64,000 nucleotides of DNA from positions 186,001 to 250,000 of the forward strand of contig JAVTLE010000018.1 in NCBI GenBank assembly GCA_033439295.1. The letters run 5' to 3'. The notes beneath the pieces were generated by a model, which saw only the letters and a program-made list of their open reading frames with translations, did no database searches and was not told where the DNA came from. Positions 45,449 to 57,569 of the stretch are shown here, one piece after another (position 1 is the first letter of the stretch; the number at the start of each line of letters is the position of its first letter). The position numbers were made by a program, and so were the translations under genes. This DNA comes from Deuterostichococcus epilithicus. Lineage: Eukaryota > Chlorophyta > Trebouxiophyceae > Prasiolales > Stichococcaceae.

Positions 45449-48400
45449 GTGTTCGACATGCCGCCAAAGGCCGGCTTTGGAACTGTGACGCTCGGGAGCT
45501 TCACGGACGTGCATGTTGATGGTCTGCTGCCCACACCCGCAGGCTTTTTGACTCAGATGTCCGCACCCCCGGAGCTGAAGTTTAGTAAACTGGCACCTCA
45601 GAGGCAGCAGCGGCTTGTGCTACTGGCGGCGGCGCTGCAGGCAGCTCACCCCTGCAAAATGCAAGAGGGAACAGAAGCGGCCGTTGTCGCCTCGGCACAC
45701 TGGCTGATGCCGTACTTGACTGCGCTATCGCCACGGCTCAATCTGACCTTGCAGCCCTCAGCCATCGAGGCGGCCGAAGTATCGTTCCATGCCACCGGAA
45801 CGCCCAGCCCCAGGTCCTCCAGAACCGCACGTCGGTCTCCGCCAGAGGAGCAGTCCCGGCCGCCGCTGCCACCAGCGCTGCCGCAGCAGCAGCAGCGTGT
45901 CGACCAGCCGTCATCGGCACAGCCGAACGAGGGAGGACCAGAACAGCACGTAGCTTCGCCAGCCGCTGCTTTCAAGGCAGAGGAACCGCCCACCTCCCCT
46001 GGCAGCTCATCCAGCGATGCACGCTACTGGATGAACTTACTGTTCAGCCCCGAGGAGTATCTGAAGGTGATTTTTGATGCTGACCTTTTGTGTGGTTTGG
46101 TGTTGGCATCTTGTGTACGGTGTCCAAAGCTTCAAATCTATTGACGGAACATCATACATTGCACTTTCAAAGCTGCATTAGCACTGGCGCAACCGAGTGC
46201 ATGAACTCGAGAAGGGTTTCCCTGGATGCAGCTGAATGACACCCGCGGCTTTTTCGACCTGCTCATCCGGGTGGTTCAAGGCGACGTCGATGCCATCCGG
46301 GGGGTCGTCGAGCTCAAGGCCAACCTGCTAGCAGAGTTGCCACGGTACCTCGACCAGGTAGGCTATCAAAACATACAAGCAGGATGTTGTCATGCAGATG
46401 CTATACTATGCAGGCATCCGTTTGCAGCCTTCCAGGGCCCCCACTCCTTCAACCTGTGTCAGTCGACTAGCTACGCACTACCCTCGTCAGCGCGGGCCCA
46501 TGTGCATCCACAGGCGGCAGTGCAGGGCGTGGCGGCACTTATGCAGAACATTACACGCGGCTGGTGCGAGCCAGTGTATGTGGCGCTCACAGACGGCAAG
46601 AACCTGGTGCGCCTGTGCATTTACTGCTGACCGGAATGCGTGTCCAGAATTTGTCGTCAGGGCTTGCGCATTACACACCTATCTATCGCTGGGTGCTTTC
46701 GATGGGACTATGGTATCACATGACCTGCTGCTTTTGGTTTGTCACCTCAGAGCGGCCAATGTCTTGTGGTTTGCTGCACATAATTTGCATGTGCAATGTC
46801 ACAGCTGTGTCGACCAGATCCGCATGTGAAGCCGATTTATTGCAGATTATGGCTCATTTTGCTGTCGTGCAGGCGGTGGTGCGGTGTGTGCCCACCTGGG
46901 ACAGGCCGCAGCAGGAGAGTTTCCTGAAGAAGAAGGCGGCGGACATCAAGCACGCGGATGTGCGCGCCACGCTAACCTGGGTCTACTGGGCGGCGCCCTT
47001 TGATAAATTTAAACCGCCTACCTACCCAAGGGACGCCCCACACTTCTGGACCGGCCTGCAGGTGCCGAGCCCTGACAGCGGTGGAAGGGAAATGCAGAGT
47101 GCATCTGTGAACACTTTGAGATGCAGATCGCCAACTCGGCTGGAGCTCTTGTGCACCTCACTCCACCGTCGCATTTGGACACCCGACCAGAGAGCATCGC
47201 CCCTCAGCTGCTCCTGATGATTGTGTTTCTACAGGTGCTGACCCTGATGGCCCTGCCAGAGCTGCGCGAGTACAGCGCTTCAGACCTGCAAGCACGGCTG
47301 AAGGTACTCTTGCCCCGGGACTGGTTTTTGTGTGTTCTCTGTGGTCCTTGGCTGTCCAGAAGAAGCAGATTCGGGCATGCTGAATACCCTCTGAGGACTT
47401 ATGATGGTTGTGGCTGTTCCTTTGTGCACATGCAAGGCTGCCTTTGGTTGGAGGATGCTTGCGCGGGCACCCCAATGGCTCTCATCGCCCTCTCTTCTGT
47501 GCGCAGCGTTCTGCCCAGCGCTCAGGAGAGGACCTATATGGCATTCTTCGCGACCAGGGCTTTCGCGACGTCGAGGGCATTGCAGCCCTGCAGAAGGCGC
47601 TGAGGGGCGGTCACACCTCCGCTGCGGCCGCACTGCACGCGGTGCTTCACACTCCGCTGGGGCAGGTGAAACTCCCCGGCAGATTCATGCTTCAGCGCTG
47701 TTGTGACGTACAGCCGCTGGCGATGCAAAGTACACACGAATAAGTAGCAGGGTCAGCAGCAATCACCAGGCATTCCACACCTGGTTCTGGTTCTGGCACC
47801 CATCCAGGATATATGGGTCGTGGGGAGCGACGCTGCTGCTGCGGCCCAAAGCGCGCCGGCCACAGCCCTTACAGAGGGTGCGGAAAATCCTGTGCTCATG
47901 CTCCGCTGGCGCTCTGCTGAATGCTCTTGTCCATCAGTGAGCAACCTGTCACCATGTCCTGGACCCATGTCTCGGACACCTCAGGCCACAAAAGACTGTG
48001 AGCAGTCAGTTCCAAACACAACATCGGATTCTGGCATGTGCAGGTCAGGGCGAGGCTTCGGCTGGAGAGCCGGCCGCCAAGCGCCAGAAGTTGAATGCCG
48101 ATGCCGAGGTGTGACATGCTAAGCCTTCGAGCTGACGGCTGTGATGCAGAACCATCTTCGTCATGACAAAGGGACATGTTTGGAGCCATCCATCCGGAAG
48201 TGGTCATGCAATAAAGCTTGTGACTTGCGTGCAGGTCATGGCAACCCGACTGGAGGCGCAAGCGCAGAAGATCAAGGAGTTGGAGGCGGAGCTGGTGAGA
48301 ACCGACATGCAGGCTTCATGCCCTTGACCTGGCAATGAGCATTTTGTTGTTTATCACGCATTCATGCACAACCTGCCAACATCAGCAGTACATGCCCATG

Positions 48401-48460
48401 CAGGCAGAGAAGATGGCATTGCTGCAAGGCATCCAGGCATTGGCGCAGAGAGCGGGCTAG
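45449..48460 (+). CDS. Conserved-looking protein of unknown function, 456 aa
   Basis: Eight exons join in phase 0 throughout: 45449-46066, 46232-46357, 46514-46606, 46873-47061, 47235-47303, 47507-47665, 48235-48294 and 48404-48460. All joints are GT-AG. The N-terminal ~120 residues look folded (FGTVTLGSFTDVHVDGLLPT; ALSPRLNLTL). Residues ~125-190 are Pro/Ser/Gln-rich and disordered. Then comes a helical segment (NDTRGFFDLLIRVVQGDVDA), a basic patch with RPQQESFLKKKAADIKHADV and a short coiled coil at the end (RLEAQAQKIKELEAELAEKM). No signal peptide or membrane helix. I do not recognise the family. An extra small exon between 47665 and 48235 cannot be excluded. The same phase at every joint is unusual and supports the model. 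Confidence 0.72.
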
Positions 48461-48950
48461 GCTTTGGGGTAGCTGAAAGCGTAAAGCGCAATCAGAGTCT
48501 GACTTGGCTTGCAGCTGTGAAGTGGCAGCAGTGGATCGTGTTGAAGGGATCTGGATAGTCACGTGTAGGTGCAGCGGAGTATGTGCTCTCCATGCACACA
48601 CAACTTCACTTCAGACTTTTCTTTGGCGTGCCGCACTGTACTTCTCTAGCAGGGCCTTCATAGGTGTCTGTTCCGGCCAGTAAAAATGGCTTGTGCGCGT
48701 CAGTCTTTTCTTGAGAGCAGTAGCTGTCCTGGACAAGTCACCCCTGCCACGGCGCCAGCGCCTGGTGCTTGCAAAAGTGAGTCTGCAAAACGATTAGATG
48801 ATACATGAAATCGACACCAGCAAACCCTGTTGAGATTGTAGCGACCTCTAAAAACCTGCTTTTCGCAAAGGTTGGCTGTCTGCAGCTTCCTTTATCTGTT
48901 GCTGAGCACTGTCCATGACCCGCATCGGGGCCGGCATCAAGAGCGATTGC
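48461..48950. other. Convergent intergenic interval
   Basis: 3' flanks of the unknown gene and ZDS; nothing else supported. Confidence 0.4.
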
Positions 48951-51900
48951 TCACTCGGCGCTCCCAGACACTGAGGCCGCCGCCGCCGCAGAGGCGAGCT
49001 GCGGCGCGGCGGCAACCACCTCACCGGCGCACTGTCGGCCAGACAGCGTGGCGCCCTCCATCGAGTCGATGTAGTCCTGCTTTGTATAGCTGCCCGCCAG
49101 GAAGAAATTGGGCACTGGGGTCTTCTGGTCCGGCCGGAAGGGGTCCAAACCTGGCGCCTGCGCTTTCAGACCAGGATGTCAGCGAAAGTTTCTTGGAAGA
49201 TTCGCTCTGGGCACGCAATCGTCATTGAGGGACCATCACTAGACGACGCAGCTCTCGTCCAGCACCATTGGACGAGGCTTACAACAGCGCACCTCCCGGT
49301 AGAGGCTCTGCTGGATCTTGACGACAGAGTGCCACGTGTTCTCCAGCCCCCGCGCCGACGGAAACAGCTTCCGCACCTGCGCGTCCACCTTCGCGGCAAT
49401 CGCCTCATTGGGCAGCGGCATGTAGGCGTCCGCCGGCGTCAGCACGCACTGCATGAGCGAGCCCTGCCCCTCCCTGTAGTAGTCCTGCGGCAGACAAAAG
49501 CATCCCTTTGAACCATGTCCAGAGGGGCGCGCCCCTGCCGCTGCTGGAGCTCAGCTCTGCAGTCGGTACAAGAGTCTGTTTGTGCATGCTGCAAAAAGCG
49601 TGCCCGCTACCACACCTCGCAGCGTGGCCCGGCGGCGCTCTGGCGATGCACGCTCGTTCCAACCGCCCTTCCTCGGGGCTTGCAGCTGCTTTCCCGACAT
49701 GGCGCAGAGTGGGGCCGCACCACCGGGGAGGTGAGCGCCAGGTCCGCGAAGCAGGAGAAGTCGGCGTCCGCAGAGTAGAGCAGGTTGTCGAGGCCCAGGG
49801 CGGGCGCGGCGTTGCCGGGCCGCACCGCCTGCTGCTGGCCCTGCATCTCGGTCACCCAGCCGTCGTACCGCAGCTGCACCGTGATGACGGGCACGCCCAC
49901 CAGCTTCCAGATGTTGTCGAACATCTGCATGTTGCGCCAGCCCTGCGCGCGGCGGCGGCCAGATTTGAGTCAGCGGCGGCGGAGTCCCCATGCAGGAGTC
50001 AGACGCGCAGGAGAGGCCGGGCGTCAGCAAGGCGGTGCACAGAGCGCCTGTGCTCAGACAGCACCATGATCCAGAAGCCCGCAAAGCGGCCGCAATTGGC
50101 GCGGGGCAGCAACAGGGCATCCGTCGACTGTCTGGCTGGGCGATGCTGCCCCAGACTCCACTGTGGGTACGACATTCTAGCGGAGCAGCTGCGCGCCTCA
50201 GGGATGAGGCGCTTGGCACCCGGCACGTCCAGCGCTGCGATGTACGCGTCCGCCTTGATGATGCGCTCCTCGCCCGCCTTGGCCATGCGCAGGCCGGTCA
50301 CCACCGGCAGCCCGTCAGGGCCGTCCCCGTACATCACCTCCCTGAGGAGGCGGCAGCCACGGCAGGTGGTCGGACGGCATTCCTAAAGTTTTCTAAGCGG
50401 TTGGACGCGCGCCATCGCCGGCAGCCTCCGAAACGTTGCTGCACATTGCTGTCCGCACAGCAGGCAGGCACACGGCCGCAAGGACGACTGGCTTTGATGC
50501 TCGGGAGTCCTGTCGGCACCTCCCCGAGGCGCTGCCTGTTGCAGTTTTCAGATTGATGCGCTCATCAAACGCCCTGTGCTTGCTAGGATGCCCGATAAAT
50601 GCTCTCGTCTGCCTCGACAACCCTCTGCAGGAGCGCCCCTGGCGCCATTCAGGCACCCAGCGTCTCAAATGCGCCGCCAGAGAGCACGAGACTTCAAGAC
50701 TTCTGACATGCATGCATCTTGCAGCGGAATGCAAGCCGCCCACCTGCAGCCCCAGCGGATGTGGAGGCGACCGCCGCGCGCCTCCACGTAATCAGTGATG
50801 GGCTTCAGCAGCCGCTCCGCGGGGGAGCCGCTGAGCATGCGCAGCTTGCTGGCGTCCGTCTTGGTGGCGAAGAACTGAAAAATTGTCAGCATGCAGCGCG
50901 CCGAGATGTCCTCGCAGTCCAGGAAGCCCAGCGCGTACGCTGCAGGGTGTCGAGGGTTTCAGGGTTAGGGTGTTGGGGTGCAGCACAGCAGGTCGTCAGC
51001 TGGGGGTTCGGCAACGACAACCTGGTGCTGCTGATTCACAGGGCAGTGCAGTGCCTTCGAGTGTCCAGTTGACACCGACGAGCAAGCTGAGACTACGGAA
51101 ATGGTTGCAATCTAGAGCCAAGAGCCCGTCGTGTGCAGCCGGCTGGCCAATCGTGTGAGGCAGGAGCAGGCGTGCAGGCATGAGGAGGTGTGGCATCGCC
51201 AGACACTGGCAGGAGACGCAGCACCGCGCCACGACGAGCGGAGCAACTTCACGCACGAGGCGGCTGTCAGAGCCAGCAAGGCACCCCACCGATGGGGTCC
51301 CACATCCGGTCGATGGAGCCCTGGCTGCCGCCGTGACCCTTGAACCAGTCGGCGAAGGAGATGTTGTCCAGCTTGCGGATGTCGGCCATGCCGCCCTCGG
51401 GATCGATGAGCGCCCGCACAATGGGGGAGGTGCCCAACGCTAGCGAGTTCTGGATCTTGTCTGTTGTCGACAGCTGCGGCGTCGTGAAGAACGCCTTGAG
51501 GCCTGCGGTGCGGCACAGCAATGTATGTGACGCCTGTTTGTGGGCTCCCGGGGCATGCCACCAGTGCAGAGAGCACATCTGGCATGCACAGCATGTGCAA
51601 CAGGACAGCGCTGCACAGGGATGCGCCCAAACTCGCGCAGTTGCGTCCGTGTGCCCGGGTGATCACAAGAGGAGAGTGGCATCCGCAAGCGCCCTCACCA
51701 TGGAAGGGCGCCCCAATTTTCACGCCGTTGATGTCAAATCGGAAATCCAGCTCCCGCACATCGCCCCCCGTGTTGACGAAGGTGTGCGTGTGGTCCTTCA
51801 GCAGCAGGTTCTCCAGCACGCCGCACTTGCGCATGAGCCGGAACAGGTTGTGGTAGCACCTGCGGGAAGATGACTTGTCTGCGTCAGCTTGCACTGACGC

Positions 51901-52973
51901 CAGTAGCCTGAGAGGCACGCTGACACAAAGCTCGACCAGATCGCCGGAGACACAGTGTTGTACACTGTCAAGGTGGACAGGGCAACACATTCAGATACTC
52001 CACATCCGCCTGCGCCGCCTCCCCAGGGTGCTCAGCGCCTCACCCGAAGAACACGTGCAGCCCCATCTCGATGTGGTTGCCGCTCCTGTCCTTGAAGGAC
52101 GCGACCTTGCCGCCGATGAAGGGCCGCTGCTCGTAGATGTCCACCTCGTAGCCCTGGTCCAGCAGCTCGACGGCTGTGGACAGGCCTGCCAGGCCGCCGC
52201 CCACAATGGCCACCTTGAGCTTCGGGGCGCCCTGCGGAGGTTTCAGGGTTTAGGATGGTGTGATAGCGCCGCTGAGCAGGGCGGTGCCATCCAGCAAAGC
52301 GGTTTGAGTCGCCACTGGTGCAGACGGAGCGCATGTGGTCAGCCGGTTGGGCCTGCGGCCGCAGCCCACCTGTGATGTGCTGCACACGCGGCGTGAGAAA
52401 GTGCCTCTGCCCAGCCATCACTGCAGTCAGTGGCTCCGTGTGGAGCGTGGTGTCGATAAGCTTGCCTCGCAGGCAGGCAATGCAACCGTGCAAGGTGGGG
52501 CTGAGCCGCCGGCATCTGATCGCATTCCCTACAGCCTGGTCAAACCTCTGTGGCAAGATGTACGACCACAGCATCCCTGCTGTTGTCAACGCGCCTGCTT
52601 GGCGCCATGTGCTTATAGCATGCTCGCATATGTCTCACCGGCGCTGGCTTCCCAGGCTCGTCAGGATATAGCGACCGCAGCGGCGCGTCCTTCGGCCCGG
52701 CATCCTCTGCCTGCTGCACCGGCCGTGGCGGTGCCGCGATCGCCGCTACAGGGCGCCACACCACACAGTCACAACAGCCGATGCACTTTCTACAACCTGC
52801 AGGAGTGCACCAAAGAACATCAGAATCTGCTCACATATTGTGCGTCGTCGGGATGCTGCCGCTCGTGCGGCTCTGAAGGGTAGCCGGTGCCTCTGCTGCT
52901 GGCACTGCATGTGCTGCCAGCATGCATTCGGCAGCGAGCCAAGCAGCGCCTGACTATGCATGATGGACGTCAA
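48951..52973 (-). CDS. ZDS: Zeta-carotene desaturase, plastid
   Basis: Ten exons sum to 588 aa: 52973-52835, 52745-52639, 52231-52044, 51859-51699, 51502-51290, 50939-50744, 50341-50197, 49942-49724, 49484-49293 and 49157-48951. The first ~60 residues are Arg/Ala/Ser/Gln-rich, as a chloroplast transit peptide. [20 protein letters not shown] is the FAD dinucleotide-binding motif. [20 protein letters not shown], then [12 protein letters not shown] and the C-terminal [20 protein letters not shown] are specific to ZDS and separate it from phytoene desaturase. The enzyme turns zeta-carotene into lycopene with plastoquinone as acceptor. Intron 50196-49943 is GC-AG (GAG|GCGCGC). Two introns carry an AAACCCTGAAA motif near the acceptor. 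No lesion. Confidence 0.96.
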
Positions 52974-53643
52974 ACGCCCTCTCGCTTATCTAATGCACAC
53001 CCCGCTGCAGTCTGAATGGGTTTCAGGCGCAAGCAAGCGACGTGTTACTTCCGACGGATGTGTATCGCGGTTCCTGAGGCTGTCGAAGCAGCGTCAGAGG
53101 AGCGCTAGGAGACAGTGAGCTTATCAAAAGGTGCTGAAGTGCGGCACGGAACACAAATTGGCAGCGACACAGAGCACAGCAGCGGATAGCGCCACGCCTG
53201 AGCCAGGCGATCAAGAATCCCCGCCGGGGCCGCCGAGTCGTAAGACACTGCTGTCTGCTACTGTCCCCGTTCTGCGTCCCCGCCTGCCGTCCGTTTGCGT
53301 TAGCCTGCGAGCGCAGTGAAGCCAGGGGCCAAGTCTGCGGTTCGGTACAGCTGTGCTTACACGCCGTCGAGTGCCCTTTTGCTGTCGGCTCTGCACGGCG
53401 TGCTACTCCTCCAAGCAGGCCGTCGTTGCCTGATCAAGGCCAGCGCATCACCGAGTGCTCAGTTCGTCGTCAAGATCACACGTGTTGGCGTGCGGCCGTT
53501 GGTCACACGCACGATCTCGACGCTCATGTAGCATGCTGCAGCAGCAACAGCAGCGCTGCGGAGCGCCAGAGGCAGGGCAGTAGAGTGGCACCGACTACAC
53601 AGCGAGTGCAGCGTGCTCAGCCAGAGCGGCAGCAGAAGCAGCC
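52974..53643. promoter_or_regulatory. Divergent promoter region (ZDS / sugar transporter)
   Basis: 670 bp between the two start codons in head-to-head orientation. No coding signal. Promoter role inferred from position. Confidence 0.4.
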
Positions 53644-56643
53644 ATGGTCAATCCTAGAGTGCTCAAGGAGGTGCGGTGCTGACTGTGTGTGGCGCTCGTG
53701 TCTCCTGTGCAGAAATCTCGTGTGAAGGCAAGTGGGGAGCAGTCAGGCCTGTGGTACTGAGGCAACGCCCAGCTGCAAACCTGTACGCAATGAGTGCTCA
53801 AGCTGGCATCAAGAAGGCGGAACTTGCGACTTTGTGTACAGGTCATGCGCAGCTACAGCTATGTGCTGATATGGATGTCCATTTCGATATCAGTGATCCT
53901 GTTCAACAAGTGGCTACTGGCCTTTTCGGGCTTTCCCTACCCCATCGCTCTGACGTCCTGGCACATGCTGTTCTGCTCCGTCGTCGGCTTCCTGTGCGTG
54001 CGCGTCTTCAAGGTCGTCAAGTCACATAACATGACGGCGCACACCTACGTCCGCCGCGTGCTGCCGATTGGTGCGTCTCTTGAAGCACCCGGTGCCTTCT
54101 GCGCCTCCGTGAAATGATTCTGCAGAGCTATGGTTCCGCGGCGTGCTGGTTGGATCCTTGCAGCCCAATTTGACTGATGGCATGCACAATGCCGACTGCA
54201 CCTCGGCACCGGCTCTCACAGCGCCCGGCAGACGCCTTGACCACCATGGTGCACTCCGTGCAGGATTCTTGTACGCGGCCAGCCTCTGGCTGTCCAACGC
54301 CTCGTACCTGTACCTGTCGGTGTCCTTCATCCAGATGACCAAGTCGCTGATGCCGGGGCTCGTGTATGCGTCCGGCGTGCTGTTGGGCACCGAAAAGTTT
54401 TCTACCTCGGTGAGGCGCCGCCCTGCCTCCATGTGCATCGGGGGGAACACGCACGGTGCTGCCTCCCCAAAGCTGCTGCAGTGCAGCGCTGAGGGCGCTG
54501 GCAAGAGAGGCGCCGCATGCCCTGGTGCGGCGGTGGTCGCAGCCGCTGCCCGCGGCGTCGCGCACGCGGCCATTGCAGCTACGCACTGTGCCGCTGGGCG
54601 GTGAGCGACCTGCGTCCTGCGCACTGGAACGCGACCTACCGTGCTCTTCGGTTTGCCAGGTGACGGCCAACATGCTGCTCATCGCGTTCGGCGTCCTGGT
54701 GTGCGCCTTTGGCGAGCTCAACCTCGTGGTCAAGGGGCTCATCACGCAGCTGGCGGCGCTCGCGTTCGAGGTGCGGCGGAGCCTCGCCCGAGGGCGCAAG
54801 CTCGCCTGCGTCGCGACCATTCTGCTGTCTGAAAACTCCTGCAGGAGCAGGATGCGCGTGTCCAGTGCGATGTCCTCATCGTGAGGCGCGGCCGCAGCAC
54901 AGACTGCCCACTCACCCTGCCTGCGACCGCAGGCCTCGCGGCTGACGCTGGTGCAGATCCTCATCAACAGCCAGGGCCTCAACATGAACCCGCTGCAGAG
55001 CCTGTACTACATCTCACCCGCCTGCCTCGCGTGCCTCTCCGTGCCCTTTGGTGAGGCCCCTGCACCCAAACTGCCTCGAGCGAGTCAAAGCGCTGAGTCC
55101 CATGGCATGCAAAGTGCATGGCGCGGCGGCGCAGATGCAGCCGGTGCCGCTCGCCTGCCTTCCCACTGACTGCTGCTCGCGGCTCCAAAGCCGTCAAGCT
55201 GCCGCCGGGAGTCGCCTCTGTGATGCGGCAACCTTGGGTGGCGAAACCCTGTTCTGGAACCCCCCCTGCAACCCAGCATTCACTGTCCGCTGCAGTGCTG
55301 GTGGAGATCGGGCCCATGATGGCGGACACGTCGCTGAACTTCTACCCATCCGTGTTCCTGGCCAACGCCCTGGCCGCGTTCATCCTCAACCTGGTGCGCT
55401 GCATCTGAGTTGAGCCTCATACTCTGCGGGGTTGTCCGTCAGCATTTTTGCTCAACTGGCTGTTGCTCAGCGCTGGCAGGCATACCAGCCTTTTCCACAG
55501 CCGTCCGGAGCCGTGGGGCATCACACCAGCTGCGCGTATGTCGCAGCTGACTGACAAGACAGGACTTTGGCGATGGCGAGCACATTGCGTCGGCATGTGC
55601 CTACAGATCATGAGCCGCCGTGTGAGAGTTTCTTTTATTTAAATCAGAAGAATTTAAATCAAATGTGAGAGTAAGCAGTCTATGCTACTGTGCAGGCGGT
55701 GTTCCTGCTGATTGGCAAGACGTCGGCGCTGACGATGAATATCGCGGGCGTCATCAAGGACTGGATGCTCATATTCTTCTCCTTCTCGCTGTTCCACGCC
55801 CCGGTCACGCGCCTGAACCTCGCCGGCTATGCCTTCTGCTGCTCCGGTGAGGCGCGCTTTGCCAATGCGTACTTTCTGCAAACTGGAAGTGTATTTTCAA
55901 GGCGCATGCAGCCTGGAAGGCATACACCCAGGAACTGATTGGTCCAGCTCTGCCAAGCGCTGTGGCTGTGGTCGGCTGCCGTCGCTTCACCAGCATCATC
56001 GAGCAGGGATGGCGCCATCACGTGTGCTTCAGCATAGCTGTGTTTTTGGACAGTCGAGCCACTCTCTATCACAAAGCTGTGACACCTGACCTCTGCCGCC
56101 CCGCAGGCGTGGCAATATACAATTATCAGAAGCTGCAGATGATCCGTGCCAAGGCAGCGCTGACAGGATCCAAGGACGCGGAAAAGGGCGGCAGCTCCGC
56201 CCCCACGCCTGACACGGGCGCCGCTTCAGGCCAGGCGTCAGCGCTGCTGTCGGCCGGCGGCGCCAACGGCCACAAGGACGGCTACGAGGGCGGCTACAGG
56301 TGCGCAGTGGCGTCAACTTGGCACGACCTGTGTCGCTCGTGTGCAGTGTCGCTGGATTGGCAGTGAGTGCGGCGGGTCCCACCCCTGCCCTCTGCGGCTT
56401 GAACCTGGCCGCTCCTTGCAGAGTACAAATGCATGCCTCATGGCTGCAGGGTCAGATAAAATTTGCTTGAACATGGTGCTCGAACCAGCCAGCGCACACG
56501 AACAGGAAGCTGACCGTGCGCGTTCGCAATGGTGCAGGTCAAAGGACGAGATTCTGAACCAAATTCGGGAGCTGCAGAGCGAGGTTGCGCAACTGGAGAA
56601 CCGGGGCAGCGGCCCCATCGACGCCTCTAACAAGAACAACTAG
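53644..56643 (+). CDS. Nucleotide-sugar / triose-phosphate translocator family transporter (KVAG-type)
   Basis: Nine exons give 392 aa: 53644-53670, 53842-54070, 54264-54409, 54660-54770, 54933-55050, 55296-55393, 55696-55846, 56107-56299 and 56538-56643. The TPT-family signature is present: [20 protein letters not shown] in helix 1, [33 protein letters not shown], then [20 protein letters not shown] and [19 protein letters not shown]. About ten membrane helices are visible. There is no transit peptide, so Golgi/ER is likelier than plastid. After the last helix come a ~55-residue Gly/Ser-rich segment and a short coiled coil ([19 protein letters not shown]). The closest plant relatives are the At3g14410-type carriers. 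Substrate unknown; UDP- or GDP-sugars fit the nearby glycosyltransferases. A TGTAA lies 56-60 nt after the stop. Confidence 0.92.
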
Positions 56644-56698
56644 AGAGGAGTGGCCTCGTGACCTGCCACCTAGGCGCCGCGCCGCGCGGCTGCCTGGT

Positions 56699-56703
56699 TG
56701 TAA
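56699..56703 (+). terminator. TGTAA polyadenylation signal of the sugar transporter
   Basis: GGTTGTAACTTC, 56-60 nt after the stop codon. Confidence 0.55.
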
Positions 56704-57569
56704 CTTCTTGGCAAGGCGGACAGCCATACGCGCATGCAGGACTTGACGCAAAAGGTTCTCGTTGGATGTCGAAATAAAACATTGGCCACCGATCAGGGAG
56801 CTGGCCCTCGGAACATGTTCTAGTTCTGAACAACCTCATACTCCCCAGCCATTCATCCATCCACCTTGGGAGGCTCCTGCAGCGGCGCAAACTGCGCTGA
56901 GGCTCTCCCTGTGTCCAACAGCTCGTGCAAGAAAGCTGCTGCTGCCATATCTTGCCGTGCCGTTGTAATAGGTTTCCTGAGGCCGCCCTATCACCCATCC
57001 TCTGCCTGTCCATGTGTATGCGGGGGATCAGCGGCTGCCGCATCACAGCTCCCCTGTCCCCAAGCATCGCGCCAAAGACAGCGTGCATGCAGGTTGTGTA
57101 CCCAGGTTATGCTCAACGACTCGCCCTGCCTTAATGAATGTGATACACCGACAAAGAAGCGCCGAATGCAAAAACTGGCAAACAGGTGAGCGGCTGGGCG
57201 TCGGGAATCGCATGCCTCCAGTTGGACTGTGCATTTGAGGAACCTGCTAGAAGCAACTCGATCGTTCTTGTATCTGGTTGTGCTTCACCTGTACCTAAGT
57301 CCACGACAATTCAACGACTGCACCGAAATGGGCTTCAGAGTGACACAGATACCCATTGCCCAGGCGCTGTTCTACAGTTTGCCAGTCCAACACTACAGTT
57401 TGCCGGTTCAACTCGACACTGGAAAAAGGCACTGCAGGCCAGGTGACAGAACGATCGACCAACTCCATCAGCCTGCGCAGCGCCGCCAGCCCACAGCGGC
57501 GCCGCCACCGGCGCGTCGCCTCCTTGATGCGCATCGCCAACGCCGGCGGCGGTAGCGATGCTAATCTCC
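56704..57569. other. Convergent intergenic interval with a dispersed repeat
   Basis: Holds the repeat at 57356-57456. Minus-strand ORFs that run from 57573 through the repeat have no recognisable domain. Confidence 0.4.
57356..57456 (+). repeat. Dispersed repeat, copy 1
   Basis: Shares TTGCCCAGGCGC, ACAGTTTGCCAGTCCAAC-like, and GAAAAAGGCACTGCAGGC with 63368-63450, same orientation. This copy has an internal duplication (CTACAGTTTGCCNGTYCAAC twice). Confidence 0.8.

Noticed and set aside
48951-52973. Phytoene desaturase
   Set aside because: The [20 protein letters not shown] end and HTHTFVN segment match zeta-carotene desaturase better than phytoene desaturase.
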